A stretch of 64,000 bases of DNA from Sanguibacter hominis ATCC BAA-789 (GCF_012396185.1 NZ_JAAXOW010000002.1:372001-436000); one strand, 5' to 3'. Shown: positions 41,347 to 50,845, counted from the first letter of the stretch. Notes: generated by a model not told the origin, from the sequence alone. Numbers and translations: made by a program.

Positions 41347-44055
41347 ATGGCCAAGTACGTGTACAGGTTCAGCGAGGGGGACAAGGACCAGAAGGACCTC
41401 TTGGGCGGCAAGGGGGCAAACCTGGCCGAGATGGTCAAGATCGGCCTTCCCGTCCCGCCCGGGTTCACGATCACCACGCAGGCGTGCCGAGAGTTCATGA
41501 GGGAAGGCGTCGTCCCTCCTGAGCTGCGCGTCGAGGTGACCATGGCGATCCGTGAGATCGAGGACACGCTCGGCCGCCAGCTCGGCGACTTCCACGAGCC
41601 CCTGCTGGTCTCGGTCCGCTCGGGCGCAAAGTTCTCGATGCCCGGCATGATGGAGACGGTCCTCAACGTCGGTCTCAACGACGCGTCGGTGAAGGGCCTC
41701 GCGGAGTTCACCGGTGACGAGCGCTTCGCCTGGGACTCGTACCGCCGCCTCATCCAGATGTTCGGCAAGACCGTCCTCGACCTCGACGGGGAGCTCTTCG
41801 CCGCCGCGCTCGACGCGAAGAAGGCCGAGGTCGGCGCCGCGACCGACGTCGACCTGAGCGCTGAGGACCTGCGCGACCTCGTCACGACGTTCAAGCACAT
41901 CGTGCTCGAGCAGACGGGCAAGGAGTTCCCGCAGCACCCGCGCGAGCAGCTCGACCTCGCGATCGAGGCCGTCTTCGGGTCGTGGAACACCGAACGGGCG
42001 CGTCTGTACCGCCGCCGTGAGCGCATCGCCGACGACCTCGGCACCGCGGTCAACGTCGTGACGATGGTGTTCGGCAACCTCGGCAGCCACTCGGGCACGG
42101 GCGTGTGCTTCACGCGTGACCCCTCCACGGGCCAGGCCGGTGTGTACGGCGACTACCTGTCGAACGCTCAGGGTGAAGACGTCGTGGCGGGCATCCGCAA
42201 CACGCTCCCGCTCGCGGCGCTCGAGGAGATCGACGCCGACAGCTATCGCGAGCTGCTTCAGGCGATGCGCCGGCTGGAGACGCACTACCGAGACCTGTGC
42301 GACATCGAGTTCACGATCGAGCGCGGCAAGCTGTGGCTCCTGCAGACGCGGGTCGGCAAGCGCACCGCGGCGGCGGCGTTCCGGATCGCGACCCAGCTCG
42401 TCGACGAGCACCTCATCACGATGGACGAGGCGATCGCACGGACGAGCGGCGAGCAGCTCTCGCAGCTGATGTTCCCGCAGTTCGACCGCAGCGGTGACAC
42501 GACGCTCCTGACGAAGGCCATGGCAGCGTCGCCGGGCGCGGCGGTCGGCGAGATCGTGATGGACAACGAGCAGGCGATCACGCGGGCGGCCTCCGGTGCG
42601 CACGTGATCCTCGTGCGGCGGGAGACCAACCCGGACGACCTCGAGGGCATGATCGCAGCCGACGGTGTCCTCACGGCCCGCGGCGGCAAGACGTCGCACG
42701 CGGCTGTCGTGGCGCGCGGCATGGGCAAGTGCGCGGTCGTCGGGGCCGAGGAGCTCGATGTCGACGTCGCGGCGCAGGAGGTCCGGGTCGCTGGGCACAC
42801 GTTGCGGCCCGGCGACGTCATCGCGATCGACGGGTCCACGGGTGAGGTGTTCCTCGGCGAGGTCCCCGTCACGGACTCGCCCGTCATGCGGTACATCTCC
42901 GACGGTCTCGAGGCGGGGCTCTCCGCAGCGCCGGACGAGCCGACCAAGGAGCTCGTGCTCGCTGTCCACCGTGTCCTCGAGCACGCCGACGCGACCAGGA
43001 CGATGGAGGTGCGGGCGAACGCCGACACGGCGCTCGACGCGACCCGCGCGCGAGCGCGTGGGGCGCAAGGCATCGGCCTGTGCCGCACCGAGCACCAGTT
43101 CCTGGGCGACCGGCGTACGTACATCGAGCACGTGGTCCTCGCGGAGGACGACGCCCAGCGCGAGGCCGCGCTCGCCGAGCTCCTGCCGCTGCAGCGCGAG
43201 GACTTCGTCGGGCTGCTCGAGGCGATGGACGGGCTGCCGACGACGATCCGGCTGATCGACCCGCCGCTCCACGAGTTCCTCCCGGACCTCACGGAGCTGT
43301 CCGTCGCGGTCGCTCTCGCCGAGCGGGACGGCAAGGTCGACGAGCACCAGGTGAAGCTGCTCGCCGCGGTCCGGCGCATGCACGAGCAGAACCCTATGCT
43401 CGGCCTGCGCGGCGTGCGGCTCGGCCTCAAGGTGCCTGGGCTCTTCGGCCTGCAGATCCGCGCGATCGCGGAGGCGACCGTCGAGCTGCGCGGTCGTGGG
43501 CTCGATCCACGGCCGGAGATCATGGTCCCGCTCGTCGGGTCCGTGCGTGAGCTGCAGATCGTGCGGGAGGAGGCGGAGGGGATCCTCCGCGAGGTCGGCG
43601 AAGCGGCCGGCGTCCGGCTCGACCTGCCGATCGGCTGCATGATCGAGCTGCCGCGCGCAGCGCTGACGGCGCACCGCATCGCCGAGGAGGCCGACTTCTT
43701 CTCGTTCGGCACGAACGACCTGACGCAGACGACGTGGGGCTTCTCGCGGGACGACGTGGAGGGGGCGTTCTTCACGGACTACCTCGACAACGGCGTCCTG
43801 ACGATCTCCCCGTTCGAGACGCTCGACGCCGCGGGTGTCGGGGCGCTCGTGCGGGTCGGTGTCGAGGGTGGTCGGGCGACGCGACCGTCGTTGCACGTCG
43901 GTGTGTGCGGCGAGCACGGTGGCGACCCGGAGTCGATCCACTTCTTCCAGCAGGTCGGGCTGGACTACGTGTCCTGCTCGCCCTTCCGCGTGCCGATCGC
44001 CCGGCTCGAGGCTGGGCGGGCCGCGGTCGAGGCCGGAGGTGACGCGACGGCCTGA
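41347..44055 (+). CDS. ppdK: Pyruvate, phosphate dikinase
   Basis: Interconverts pyruvate, ATP and phosphate with PEP, AMP and pyrophosphate, 902 residues. The ATP-grasp domain starts at once with GGKGANLAEMVKIGLPVPPGF. The phosphohistidine H451 lies in GGKTSHAAVVARGMG. The C-terminal barrel ends with Cys854 in VCGEHGGDPES, the PEP/pyruvate proton donor. GAGGAGG precedes the ATG. Likely roles are gluconeogenic PEP supply or pyrophosphate-linked glycolysis. No PPDK regulatory protein (DUF299) lies nearby. A strong terminator follows. Confidence 0.96.
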   Translation: MAKYVYRFSEGDKDQKDLLGGKGANLAEMVKIGLPVPPGFTITTQACREFMREGVVPPELRVEVTMAIREIEDTLGRQLGDFHEPLLVSVRSGAKFSMPGMMETVLNVGLNDASVKGLAEFTGDERFAWDSYRRLIQMFGKTVLDLDGELFAAALDAKKAEVGAATDVDLSAEDLRDLVTTFKHIVLEQTGKEFPQHPREQLDLAIEAVFGSWNTERARLYRRRERIADDLGTAVNVVTMVFGNLGSHSGTGVCFTRDPSTGQAGVYGDYLSNAQGEDVVAGIRNTLPLAALEEIDADSYRELLQAMRRLETHYRDLCDIEFTIERGKLWLLQTRVGKRTAAAAFRIATQLVDEHLITMDEAIARTSGEQLSQLMFPQFDRSGDTTLLTKAMAASPGAAVGEIVMDNEQAITRAASGAHVILVRRETNPDDLEGMIAADGVLTARGGKTSHAAVVARGMGKCAVVGAEELDVDVAAQEVRVAGHTLRPGDVIAIDGSTGEVFLGEVPVTDSPVMRYISDGLEAGLSAAPDEPTKELVLAVHRVLEHADATRTMEVRANADTALDATRARARGAQGIGLCRTEHQFLGDRRTYIEHVVLAEDDAQREAALAELLPLQREDFVGLLEAMDGLPTTIRLIDPPLHEFLPDLTELSVAVALAERDGKVDEHQVKLLAAVRRMHEQNPMLGLRGVRLGLKVPGLFGLQIRAIAEATVELRGRGLDPRPEIMVPLVGSVRELQIVREEAEGILREVGEAAGVRLDLPIGCMIELPRAALTAHRIAEEADFFSFGTNDLTQTTWGFSRDDVEGAFFTDYLDNGVLTISPFETLDAAGVGALVRVGVEGGRATRPSLHVGVCGEHGGDPESIHFFQQVGLDYVSCSPFRVPIARLEAGRAAVEAGGDATA

Positions 44056-44080
44056 CAAGGCGCGGCAACCGTTTGCCGAG

Positions 44081-44121
44081 GAGGGCGCCCTGCACCGACA
44101 CTTGCGGTGCAGGGCGCCCTC
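44081..44121 (+). terminator. Terminator after ppdK
   Basis: A perfect 17-bp stem (GAGGGCGCCCTGCACCG and complement) with loop ACACTTG, 25 bases after the stop. Confidence 0.88.
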
Positions 44122-44162
44122 GCGTCGTCAGACGCCCGCCCGCACCCACGCGAAGGAGCACC

Positions 44163-44672
44163 ATGACCTCGTCCACGAATGCTCCCGCCGTCGTCGTCAT
44201 GGGCGTCAGCGGGTCGGGCAAGTCGACGATCGGGGCGCTCGTCGCGCACGAGCTGGGGGTCCCGTTCGTCGACGGTGACTCGCTGCACCCGGTCGAGAAC
44301 ATCGAGAAGATGGCGGGCGGGACGGCGCTCACGGACGAGGACCGCTGGCCGTGGCTCGCCGCGGTCGGGCGTGTGCTCGCGACGAGCGAGGGCGGCGTCG
44401 TCGTCGCGTGCTCGGCGCTGCGGCGCGCCTACCGCGACGCGATCGTCGCGCGGGCGCCCGGCGCCGTCATGGTGCACCTGCACGGCACCCGTGACGTCCT
44501 GGGCGCGCGCCTCGAGGGCCGCAGCGACCACTTCATGCCCGCGACCCTGCTCGACTCCCAGCTCGCGACGCTCGAGCTGCTCGAGGACGACGAGCGAGGC
44601 TTCGTGGTCGACGTCGACCAGGCGGTACCCGAGATCCTCGACGAGGTCCGCGCACGCCTCGGCTCTCTCTGA
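44163..44672 (+). CDS. gntK: Gluconokinase
   Basis: Phosphorylates D-gluconate to 6-phosphogluconate for the pentose phosphate pathway, 169 residues. P-loop GVSGSGKST at 14-22. GDSLHPVENIEKMAGGTALTDEDR is the gluconate-binding region. CSALRRAYRD and HFMPATLLDSQLATLE close the site. The ATG has AAGGAGC upstream. Flanked by terminators on both sides, so it appears monocistronic; no gluconate permease or GntR regulator adjoins it. Confidence 0.94.
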   Translation: MTSSTNAPAVVVMGVSGSGKSTIGALVAHELGVPFVDGDSLHPVENIEKMAGGTALTDEDRWPWLAAVGRVLATSEGGVVVACSALRRAYRDAIVARAPGAVMVHLHGTRDVLGARLEGRSDHFMPATLLDSQLATLELLEDDERGFVVDVDQAVPEILDEVRARLGSL

Positions 44673-44748
44673 CTCGTCCGGTCCGTGCGGCCGGTCATCG
44701 CGCGAAGGCGCACGGCCTGGCCCGGCGCCCACCCGCCCAGCAGACGCG

Positions 44749-44783
44749 ACAGGGGCCGTACCGCGTGGCGGTACGGCCCCTGT
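44749..44783. terminator. Bidirectional terminator between gntK and the small membrane protein gene
   Basis: ACAGGGGCCGTACCGC and its exact complement form a 16-bp stem around GTG between converging genes. Confidence 0.85.
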
Positions 44784-44834
44784 CGGTGCCGGGTGCGTCG
44801 TCGACCGTCGGCTCCTGCGCCGACGACCTGTGCG

Positions 44835-45050
44835 TCAGTCCTGCTTCGCGTGGACCGCGATCGCGACTGCGACGCAGGACGCGAGCAGACCTGCGCTGAA
44901 GAACAGCGCGCTCTCCTGGCTGTAGCCCTCGGCCATGCCCCAGAACCCGGCGACGAAGATCGCCATCGTCACGAGGAAGAACAGGGCGCTGAACGCGGTC
45001 GGGACCGGAGCGTCGGCTCCGTCGGTCGCGTCGTGGTCGTGCTGATCCAT
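44835..45050 (-). CDS. Small two-helix membrane protein
   Basis: 71 residues: an acidic His/Asp-rich head (MDQHDHDATDGADAP), then two hydrophobic helices (about 20-40 and 47-67) and a charged AKQD tail. GGAGGGG precedes the ATG. It lies 62 bp after the flavin reductase gene on the same strand and might be the last gene of that operon. No family recognised. Confidence 0.7.
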   Translation of the reverse strand: MDQHDHDATDGADAPVPTAFSALFFLVTMAIFVAGFWGMAEGYSQESALFFSAGLLASCVAVAIAVHAKQD

Positions 45051-45112
45051 CAGGATTCCCCTCCGCAGTGCTCTGCACGCTGCGCGTCTCGCGCGGCGCG
45101 CCTCGTCCGAGA

Positions 45113-45730
45113 CTATCGCGAGAGGTGCTGGTCGAACGGCACGAGGGTCGCGAACGGGTCGGTGAGGTCGGGCCCGGGGGAGTAGCCCGCGACGCGGGTG
45201 GCGAGCTCACCGGCAGCGCGACGGACGCGGCCCGGGAGCGTGGCCCCCTCGGCGTCGCTGTCCCCCCAGTCGTCCGTCGCCGCGAAGACCGCGGTCGGCA
45301 CGACGTCGGCGCGCAGGTAGGCGAACATCGGCCGCAGCGCGTGCTCGAGCACGAGGGAGTGCCGCGGGGTACCGGCGGTCGCGCCGAGCAGCGTCGGCTT
45401 GCCGACGAGCGACTTCGAGTCGAGGACGTCGAAGAACGACTTGAACAGCCCCGAGTACGACGCGGTGAACACGGGAGTCACGGCGACGAGCGCGTCGGCG
45501 CCCTTGACGGCGTCGATCACGGTCGACAGCCGGACGCTCGGGAACCCCGTGAGCATCATGTCGGTGACATCGTGAGCCAGGTCGCGCAGCTCGACGACCT
45601 CGACGGTGGCGTCCTGTCCGTGCTCGTGCAGCGCGTCAGCGGTCGCGGCGGACAGCCGGTCGGCGAGCATGCGTGTCGACGACGGCTGCGAGAGACCGGC
45701 GGAGACTGCGACGATCCTGCGGGTGTTCAT
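45113..45730 (-). CDS. FMN reductase partner of a luciferase-like monooxygenase (CE1759-like)
   Basis: NAD(P)H:FMN reductase of 205 residues with a flavodoxin-like fold: VAVSAGLSQPSSTRMLAD at the N-terminus binds FMN phosphate, and VTPVFTASYSGLFKSFFD is the central motif. It would supply reduced FMN to the luciferase-like enzyme two genes upstream; this pairing is known as the CE1758/CE1759 duo (recalled family names). ATG at 45730 has GGAGG eight bases upstream and overlaps the MarR stop (ATGA). Confidence 0.88.
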   Translation of the reverse strand: MNTRRIVAVSAGLSQPSSTRMLADRLSAATADALHEHGQDATVEVVELRDLAHDVTDMMLTGFPSVRLSTVIDAVKGADALVAVTPVFTASYSGLFKSFFDVLDSKSLVGKPTLLGATAGTPRHSLVLEHALRPMFAYLRADVVPTAVFAATDDWGDSDAEGATLPGRVRRAAGELATRVAGYSPGPDLTDPFATLVPFDQHLSR

Positions 45731-46233
45731 GAGCGATCCTCCAGGTGGGACGCGGTGGTGACGAGAGAGTCCGCGCTGCTCGACACAGCATGCGCACGCA
45801 GGCGCGTGCACAGCATCTCGAGAGTGTCGAGCTCGTCCGGGCTCAGGGCGGAGCCGACGAGGCGCTCGATCGACTCGACGTGACGGCGGCCGGTCGAGCG
45901 CTGGGCGTCGGCGCCAGCGTCGGTCAGCTCGACCCAGGTGCCGCGCAGGTCGTCCGGCACGGTCCTGCGGGTCACGAGGCCACGAGCCTCGAGGCGCTCG
46001 ACGAGCCTTGAGAGGGACGGCTGGGGCATGAGGACCTCGGTGTTGAGGTCCTTGAGCCGCATGCCGCGCCCCTCGGCGCGCGAGAGCGTGAAGAGCACGT
46101 CGTACTCCTTGATCGACAGCTCACGCCAGATGTTGTCGGCGCTGAGCTCGCGCAGCACGGCGACCTGGGCACGGAAGAGAGCCTCCCAGGCGTTCGCGGC
46201 GGCGGAGCCAGCGAGGTGGGTCGGGGTGCTCAT
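45727..46233 (-). CDS. MarR-family regulator within the flavin monooxygenase operon
   Basis: A 168-residue repressor. The winged helix spans about residues 45-105 with LNTEVLMPQPSLSRLVERLEARGLV and the DDLRGTWVELT wing. It sits between the monooxygenase and reductase genes, joined to both by ATGA overlaps, so all three are made together. It probably controls the operon in response to the substrate of the monooxygenase. Confidence 0.9.
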   Translation of the reverse strand: MSTPTHLAGSAAANAWEALFRAQVAVLRELSADNIWRELSIKEYDVLFTLSRAEGRGMRLKDLNTEVLMPQPSLSRLVERLEARGLVTRRTVPDDLRGTWVELTDAGADAQRSTGRRHVESIERLVGSALSPDELDTLEMLCTRLRAHAVSSSADSLVTTASHLEDRS

Positions 46234-47375
46234 CGCGCGGCCGCCGGGGAGGCGCCCGTGACGTCGTCAGCGGGCGCGTAGACGGTCGAGTCGTGCGAAC
46301 CTCCGGCAGCAGCGACCCGCGCGGCGTGCGTGGGTGCGTCCGGGACGTGCGCCGGGCGCTTCGAGTCGAGCTCCTTGCGCAGCACCGGCACGACCTGCTC
46401 GCCGAGCATGTCGATCTGCTCGAGGACGGTCTTGAGCGGCAGGCCGGCGTGATCGATGAGGAAGAGCTGCCGCTGGTAGTCGCCGACGTGGTCGCGCATC
46501 GTCGCGTAGCGGTCGATGACCTCCTGCGGGCTGCCGACTGTGAGCGGTGTCTGCTCGGTGAAGTCTTCCATCGACGGTCCGTGCCCGTAGACGGGCGCGT
46601 TGTCGAAGTAGGGGCGGAACTCACGCTTCGCGTCCTGGGAGTTCTTGCGCATGAAGACCTGGCCGCCGAGGCCGACGATGGCCTGGTCGGCGGAGCCGTG
46701 GCCGTAGTGCTCGAACCGGCGCCGGTAGAGCGCGACCATCTGCTTCGTATGGGTGATAGGCCAGAAGATGTTGTTGTGGAAGAAGCCGTCGCCGTAGTAG
46801 GCGGCCTGCTCCGCGATCTCGGGGGTGCGGATCGACCCGTGCCAGACGAACGGGGGGACGCCGTCGAGCGGTCGCGGCACGGAGGTGAAGCCCTGCAGCG
46901 GTGTGCGGAAGCGGCCCTGCCAGTCGACGACGTCCTCGCGCCACAGCTTGTGGAGCAGCGCATAGTTCTCGACTGCGAGCTCGATGCCCTGGCGGATGTC
47001 CTTGCCGAACCACGGGTAGACGGGGCCGGTGTTGCCGCGTCCCATCATGAGGTCGATGCGGCCGTCCGCGAGGTGCTGGAGGTAGGCGTAGTCCTCAGCG
47101 AGGCGCACCGGGTCGTTCGTCGTGATGAGCGTCGTCGAGGTCGACAGGACGATGCGCTCGGTCTGTGCGGCGATGTGCGCGAGGAGCACCGTCGGGTTCG
47201 GCGGGGCGACGAAGGGCGGGTTGTGGTGCTCGCCCGTCGCGAAGACGTCGAGTCCTACCTCCTCGGCCTTCTTGGCGATCGCGACCGTGGCCTTGATGCG
47301 CTCGTTCTCGGTGGGGGTGCGGCCGGTCGTGGGGTCTGTCGTGACGTCGCCGACCGTGAAGATTCCGAACTGCAT
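46230..47375 (-). CDS. Luciferase-like flavin-dependent monooxygenase (CE1758-like)
   Basis: A 381-residue TIM-barrel oxygenase using FMNH2. MQFGIFTVGDVTTDP opens the first strand. ATGEHHNPPF carries the conserved His pair. DLMMGRGNTGPVYPWFG and the late SPQEVIDRYATMRDHVGDYQ are family landmarks. Reduced flavin comes from the reductase in the same operon. The substrate is unknown. ATG at 47375 chosen for its AGGAGC site; the frame extends 16 codons further without one. Confidence 0.9.
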   Translation of the reverse strand: MQFGIFTVGDVTTDPTTGRTPTENERIKATVAIAKKAEEVGLDVFATGEHHNPPFVAPPNPTVLLAHIAAQTERIVLSTSTTLITTNDPVRLAEDYAYLQHLADGRIDLMMGRGNTGPVYPWFGKDIRQGIELAVENYALLHKLWREDVVDWQGRFRTPLQGFTSVPRPLDGVPPFVWHGSIRTPEIAEQAAYYGDGFFHNNIFWPITHTKQMVALYRRRFEHYGHGSADQAIVGLGGQVFMRKNSQDAKREFRPYFDNAPVYGHGPSMEDFTEQTPLTVGSPQEVIDRYATMRDHVGDYQRQLFLIDHAGLPLKTVLEQIDMLGEQVVPVLRKELDSKRPAHVPDAPTHAARVAAAGGSHDSTVYAPADDVTGASPAAAR

Positions 47376-47425
47376 CGTGCGCTCCTGTCGTGTGGCCGCG
47401 TCGCCGCGGGAATCGTCTGGCATCT

Positions 47426-47431
47426 ACTTTA
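47426..47431 (-). promoter_or_regulatory. Candidate -10 element TAAAGT of the flavin monooxygenase operon
   Basis: Minus-strand TAAAGT about 50 bases before the ATG. Just upstream, TCATGC-N4-GCATTGA (47436-47455 region) is an imperfect dyad that could be the MarR site. Confidence 0.4.
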
Positions 47432-47501
47432 CCCTTCAATCAATGCAGACGCATGAAAATTCCCGACGAGGCTCCGTGATCCGCGACACGTCGCGTACAG
47501 C

Positions 47502-47537
47502 GCGACCCCGCCCCCGGAGAACCGGGGACGGGGTCGC
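47502..47537 (-). terminator. Terminator of glgP
   Basis: GCGACCCCGCCCCCGG pairs with CCGGGGACGGGGTCGC (one mismatch) around AGAA, about 78 bp after the glgP stop. Confidence 0.8.
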
Positions 47538-47614
47538 ATGAGCAGTGCCGGGATGGGGTCCGGCGCTGCACGCCTCACGCCGCACAGGCGGCGCTCCAGC
47601 AGGTCGAGGTCAGA

Positions 47615-50086
47615 TCACTTGCGGATCGGCACCGCAGGCGCGTGCCAGATGCGGTCGAGGTAGTCCTGGATCGACCGGTCGGACGAGAAGAACCCGGTGC
47701 GGGCCACGTTGAGGATCGCCATGCGCGACCAGGACTCCTGGTCGGCGTACGCGGCCTCGACGCGGTCCTGCGCCTCGATGTACGTCTGGTAGTCCGCGAG
47801 CACCATGAAGCGGTCCTTGTAGAGCAGGTCGGAGATGACGAACTCGAACGCGGTACGGTCGCCGCCCGAGAAGATGCCCGACGAGATCAGGTCGATCGCG
47901 CCCCGCAGGGAGGCGTTGCCCTCGTAGAACGACGTCGGGTGGTACCCGGCGTCCGACAGGCTCTGCACCTCGGGCTCGGTCATGCCGAAGAGGAAGAAGT
48001 TCTCCCCGCCGACCAGGTCGTGGATCTCGACGTTCGCGCCGTCGAGAGTACCGATCGTGAGCGCGCCGTTGAGGGCGAACTTCATGTTGCCCGTGCCCGA
48101 CGCCTCCTTGCCTGCGAGCGAGATCTGCTCGGACAGGTCAGCAGCAGGGATCAGCTTCTCGGCGAGCGTGACGTTGTAGTTCGCGGGGAACGCGACACGG
48201 AGACGGCCCTCGAGCTCCGGAGCGTTGTTGACGACGTTCGCGACCGAGTTGATGAGGAAGATGATCTCCTTCGCCATCTTGTACCCGGGAGCGGCCTTGG
48301 CGCCGAAGACCACGACGCGCGGCGTCAGGTCAGCAGCCTTGATCTCGCCCTTGAGCACGCGGTCGTAGATCGTGACGACGTGCAGGAGCTTGAGCATCTG
48401 GCGCTTGTACTCGTGCAGACGCTTGACCATGACGTCGAACAGGGCGTCAGACGCGAGCTCGATGCCGTCACGCTGCGCGAGCAGCGACACGAAACGGTCC
48501 TTGTTGCCCTGCTTGACCTCACGGAAGGCCTTGCGGAACGAGGCGTCCTCGGCGTACGGCTCGAGCTCCTTGAGGCGCTCGAGGTCGTTCAGCCAGCCAG
48601 CGCCGATGGTCTCGTCGATCAGGCTCGCGAGGGTCGGGTTCGAGAGCTGGACGAAGCGACGCGGCGTGATGCCGTTCGTGACGTTCGTGAACTTCTCGGG
48701 CCAGTACGCCGAGAAGTCATCGAGGACCTTGTCGCGCAGCAGGTCGGAGTGCAGCGAAGCCACACCGTTGACCTTGGTCGAGCCGACCGTCGCGAGGAAG
48801 GCCATGCGCACGGCGCGCTCCGGCCGCTCCTGGATGATCGACATGCGGCGCACCCGGAGCTCGTCGCCCGGGTAGGTGGCGCGGATGCCGGCGAGGAACT
48901 GCTCGTTGATCCGGTAGATGATCTCGAGGTGGCGCGGCAGCAGTCGGCCGAGGAGGTCGACGGACCACACCTCGAGAGCCTCGGGCAGCAGCGTGTGGCA
49001 CGTGTAGTTGAAGGAGCGGCGGGTGATGTCCCACGCGTCCTCCCACGACAGGCCCCGCTCGTCGACGAGGATGCGCATGAGCTCGGGCACGCCGATGACG
49101 GGGTGCGTGTCGTTGAGCTGGAACACGATGCGCTCGGGAAGCTTCTTGAGGTCGAAGCCCTCGGGCAGCGTCCGCAGGAAGTCGGCGATCGACGCCGCGA
49201 CGAAGAAGTACTGCTGCTTGAGGCGCAGCTCCTTGCCCTGAGGCGTGGAGTCCTCGGGGTAGAGCACCTTCGAGATGTTCTCCGCGACGGTCTGCGCACG
49301 GACGGCAGCCTCGTAGTCGCCCGAGTTGAAGATGTGCAGGTCGAACGCGTTCGTCGCCTTCGCGCTCCAGAGGCGCAGCGTGTTGACGTTGGCCGTGCCG
49401 TAGCCCGGCACCATGTAGTTGTAGGGGACCGCGAGGACGGTCTCGCCCGGGATCCAGCGGGTCACGGAGCGACCGGTCTGGTCGATGGCCTGCTCGGTGT
49501 GGCCACCGAAGCGGACCTCGACGGCCTGCTCGGTGTGGGGGATCTCCCAGGGGGTGCCGTTCGTGAGCCACGAGTCGGGCTGCTCGACCTGGCGGCCGTC
49601 GACGAACGTCTGGCGGAAGATGCCGTACTCGTAGCGGATGCCGTAGCCGATGGTCGGGATGTTCTTCGTCGCGAGCGAGTCGATGAAGCATGCGGCGAGG
49701 CGGCCCAGGCCACCGTTGCCGAGACCAGGCTCGACCTCGGTCGCGCGGACGTGGTCCAGGGAGAGGCCGAGGGAGTCGAGGGCAGCGTCCGCGACGTCGG
49801 TCAGGCCGGTCGACAGGAGCGCGTTGTCCAGCTGCGGGCCCATGAGGTACTCGGCGGACAGGTAGGCGACGACCTTGGAGCCAGCGGCCTTCTGCGTCTC
49901 GACCGTGGTCAGCCAGTTGTCGACCATGTAGTTGCGGACGGTCTTGGCGAGTGCCTGGAACAGGTCGTCACGGCTGGCGGTGCCCAGTTCGACGCCCTGC
50001 TCGTAGCGCAACTGCCGGAGGAACTCGTCCTTGAACGAATCAACGGTTGCGGGGGTAGAGGTGGACCTCTCGGTGGTTTCAGTCAC
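47615..50086 (-). CDS. glgP: Glycogen/starch/alpha-glucan phosphorylase
   Basis: PLP enzyme releasing glucose 1-phosphate from alpha-1,4-glucans, 823 residues, the usual bacterial length. YLSAEYLMGPQLDNAL and GNGGLGRLAACFIDSLA lie in the N-terminal domain. QLNDTHPVIGVPELMR is a family signature, and the PLP-binding lysine is in SGTGNMKFALNGAL. The GTG at 50086 (VTETTERS) is chosen because TAGCGT lies exactly seven bases before it with no ribosome site, a leaderless layout. A GTG three codons earlier overlaps that hexamer. Monocistronic with a downstream hairpin. Confidence 0.95.
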   Translation of the reverse strand: MTETTERSTSTPATVDSFKDEFLRQLRYEQGVELGTASRDDLFQALAKTVRNYMVDNWLTTVETQKAAGSKVVAYLSAEYLMGPQLDNALLSTGLTDVADAALDSLGLSLDHVRATEVEPGLGNGGLGRLAACFIDSLATKNIPTIGYGIRYEYGIFRQTFVDGRQVEQPDSWLTNGTPWEIPHTEQAVEVRFGGHTEQAIDQTGRSVTRWIPGETVLAVPYNYMVPGYGTANVNTLRLWSAKATNAFDLHIFNSGDYEAAVRAQTVAENISKVLYPEDSTPQGKELRLKQQYFFVAASIADFLRTLPEGFDLKKLPERIVFQLNDTHPVIGVPELMRILVDERGLSWEDAWDITRRSFNYTCHTLLPEALEVWSVDLLGRLLPRHLEIIYRINEQFLAGIRATYPGDELRVRRMSIIQERPERAVRMAFLATVGSTKVNGVASLHSDLLRDKVLDDFSAYWPEKFTNVTNGITPRRFVQLSNPTLASLIDETIGAGWLNDLERLKELEPYAEDASFRKAFREVKQGNKDRFVSLLAQRDGIELASDALFDVMVKRLHEYKRQMLKLLHVVTIYDRVLKGEIKAADLTPRVVVFGAKAAPGYKMAKEIIFLINSVANVVNNAPELEGRLRVAFPANYNVTLAEKLIPAADLSEQISLAGKEASGTGNMKFALNGALTIGTLDGANVEIHDLVGGENFFLFGMTEPEVQSLSDAGYHPTSFYEGNASLRGAIDLISSGIFSGGDRTAFEFVISDLLYKDRFMVLADYQTYIEAQDRVEAAYADQESWSRMAILNVARTGFFSSDRSIQDYLDRIWHAPAVPIRK

Positions 50087-50093
50087 CTGCAGC

Positions 50094-50099
50094 ACGCTA
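50094..50099 (-). promoter_or_regulatory. -10 element TAGCGT of glgP, leaderless configuration
   Basis: Minus-strand TAGCGT, seven bases, then GTG 50086. Confidence 0.45.
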
Positions 50100-50395
50100 C
50101 CGGTGAGAGCCCCCTTTTGCCATGACCTTCGGCTCAGGACATGTACGCGTACATCTCCTGCAAGCGATCCGGAATGCTGCCCCTCAGGACCACCTTGACC
50201 CCGCTGACCTGCGACAACATGGGAGTACCCGACGTGCAGGCCGGGGCCGCGTCCCACCGTCTTCCGTTGCAACGTGTGCTGAAAGTTGCAGGATCGTTGC
50301 AGAGGTCCCCGTCCGGGTCGCGCCCTTCCGTCCGGGTCGCCAGGTGCCTACGCTGGAGACGTCCCCGACGGTGCGGATCTGAGGCGGTGGTCGCC

Positions 50396-50836
50396 GTGCT
50401 CCTGGTCTGGTGCGTGCTCGCCATGCTCGTTGTCGGCTGCGTCTTGTGGGCAGTCAGGACGACCTCGATCGCCCACGAGGAGGAGAAGCTCGCCCAGGTC
50501 GACCCGTTCCTGGTCCTCGAGCTCGAGCACCAGCTCGCCGTCGCGGCCGAGCGGATCCGCTGGGTCGACGCGGACCCCACGATGTTCGCCCGGGCGCACC
50601 ACCTGCGCGCCGCCCTCTGGGCCTACGACGCCCTCCTGAGGGAGGCCTGCCAGCTGGCCGGGGCCGAGAACGAACGGGACGCGGGCCCCGCCGTCGAGGT
50701 GTCGACGCTCCAGCGCGCACTCTCCGCGCAAGACCTGCCGGACGAGATCTCGGAGATCAGCACGCAGACGCTCGGCGACCCGGACGCCCGGTTCCGGCGT
50801 GAGCTGGAGCTGGGCGCCCGGGGCTGGAGCTGGTGA
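50396..50836 (+). CDS. Membrane-anchored hypothetical protein with acidic cytoplasmic domain
   Basis: About 146 residues: one N-terminal helix (LLVWCVLAMLVVGCVLWAV) then a soluble, mostly helical domain with HEEEKLAQVDPFLVLELEHQLAVAAERI and repeated Asp/Glu. Alanine/leucine heptads suggest a coiled coil near residues 35-75. No family recognised. The GTG at 50396 has GAGGCGG at a suitable distance; a GTG at 50387 is possible. A TACGCT element (50349-50354) could be its -10. Divergent from glgP and converging with dps, whose stop is 9 bp away. Confidence 0.6.
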   Translation: MLLVWCVLAMLVVGCVLWAVRTTSIAHEEEKLAQVDPFLVLELEHQLAVAAERIRWVDADPTMFARAHHLRAALWAYDALLREACQLAGAENERDAGPAVEVSTLQRALSAQDLPDEISEISTQTLGDPDARFRRELELGARGWSW

Positions 50837-50845
50837 TCTCAGGGA

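Noticed and set aside
41101-44058. Very long minus-strand open frame continuing upstream of the P-type ATPase across ppdK
   Set aside because: It is antisense to ppdK, lacks domains, and is Arg/Asp/Glu/Leu-biased as expected from the complement of GC-rich codons. The ATPase proper starts at 41100.
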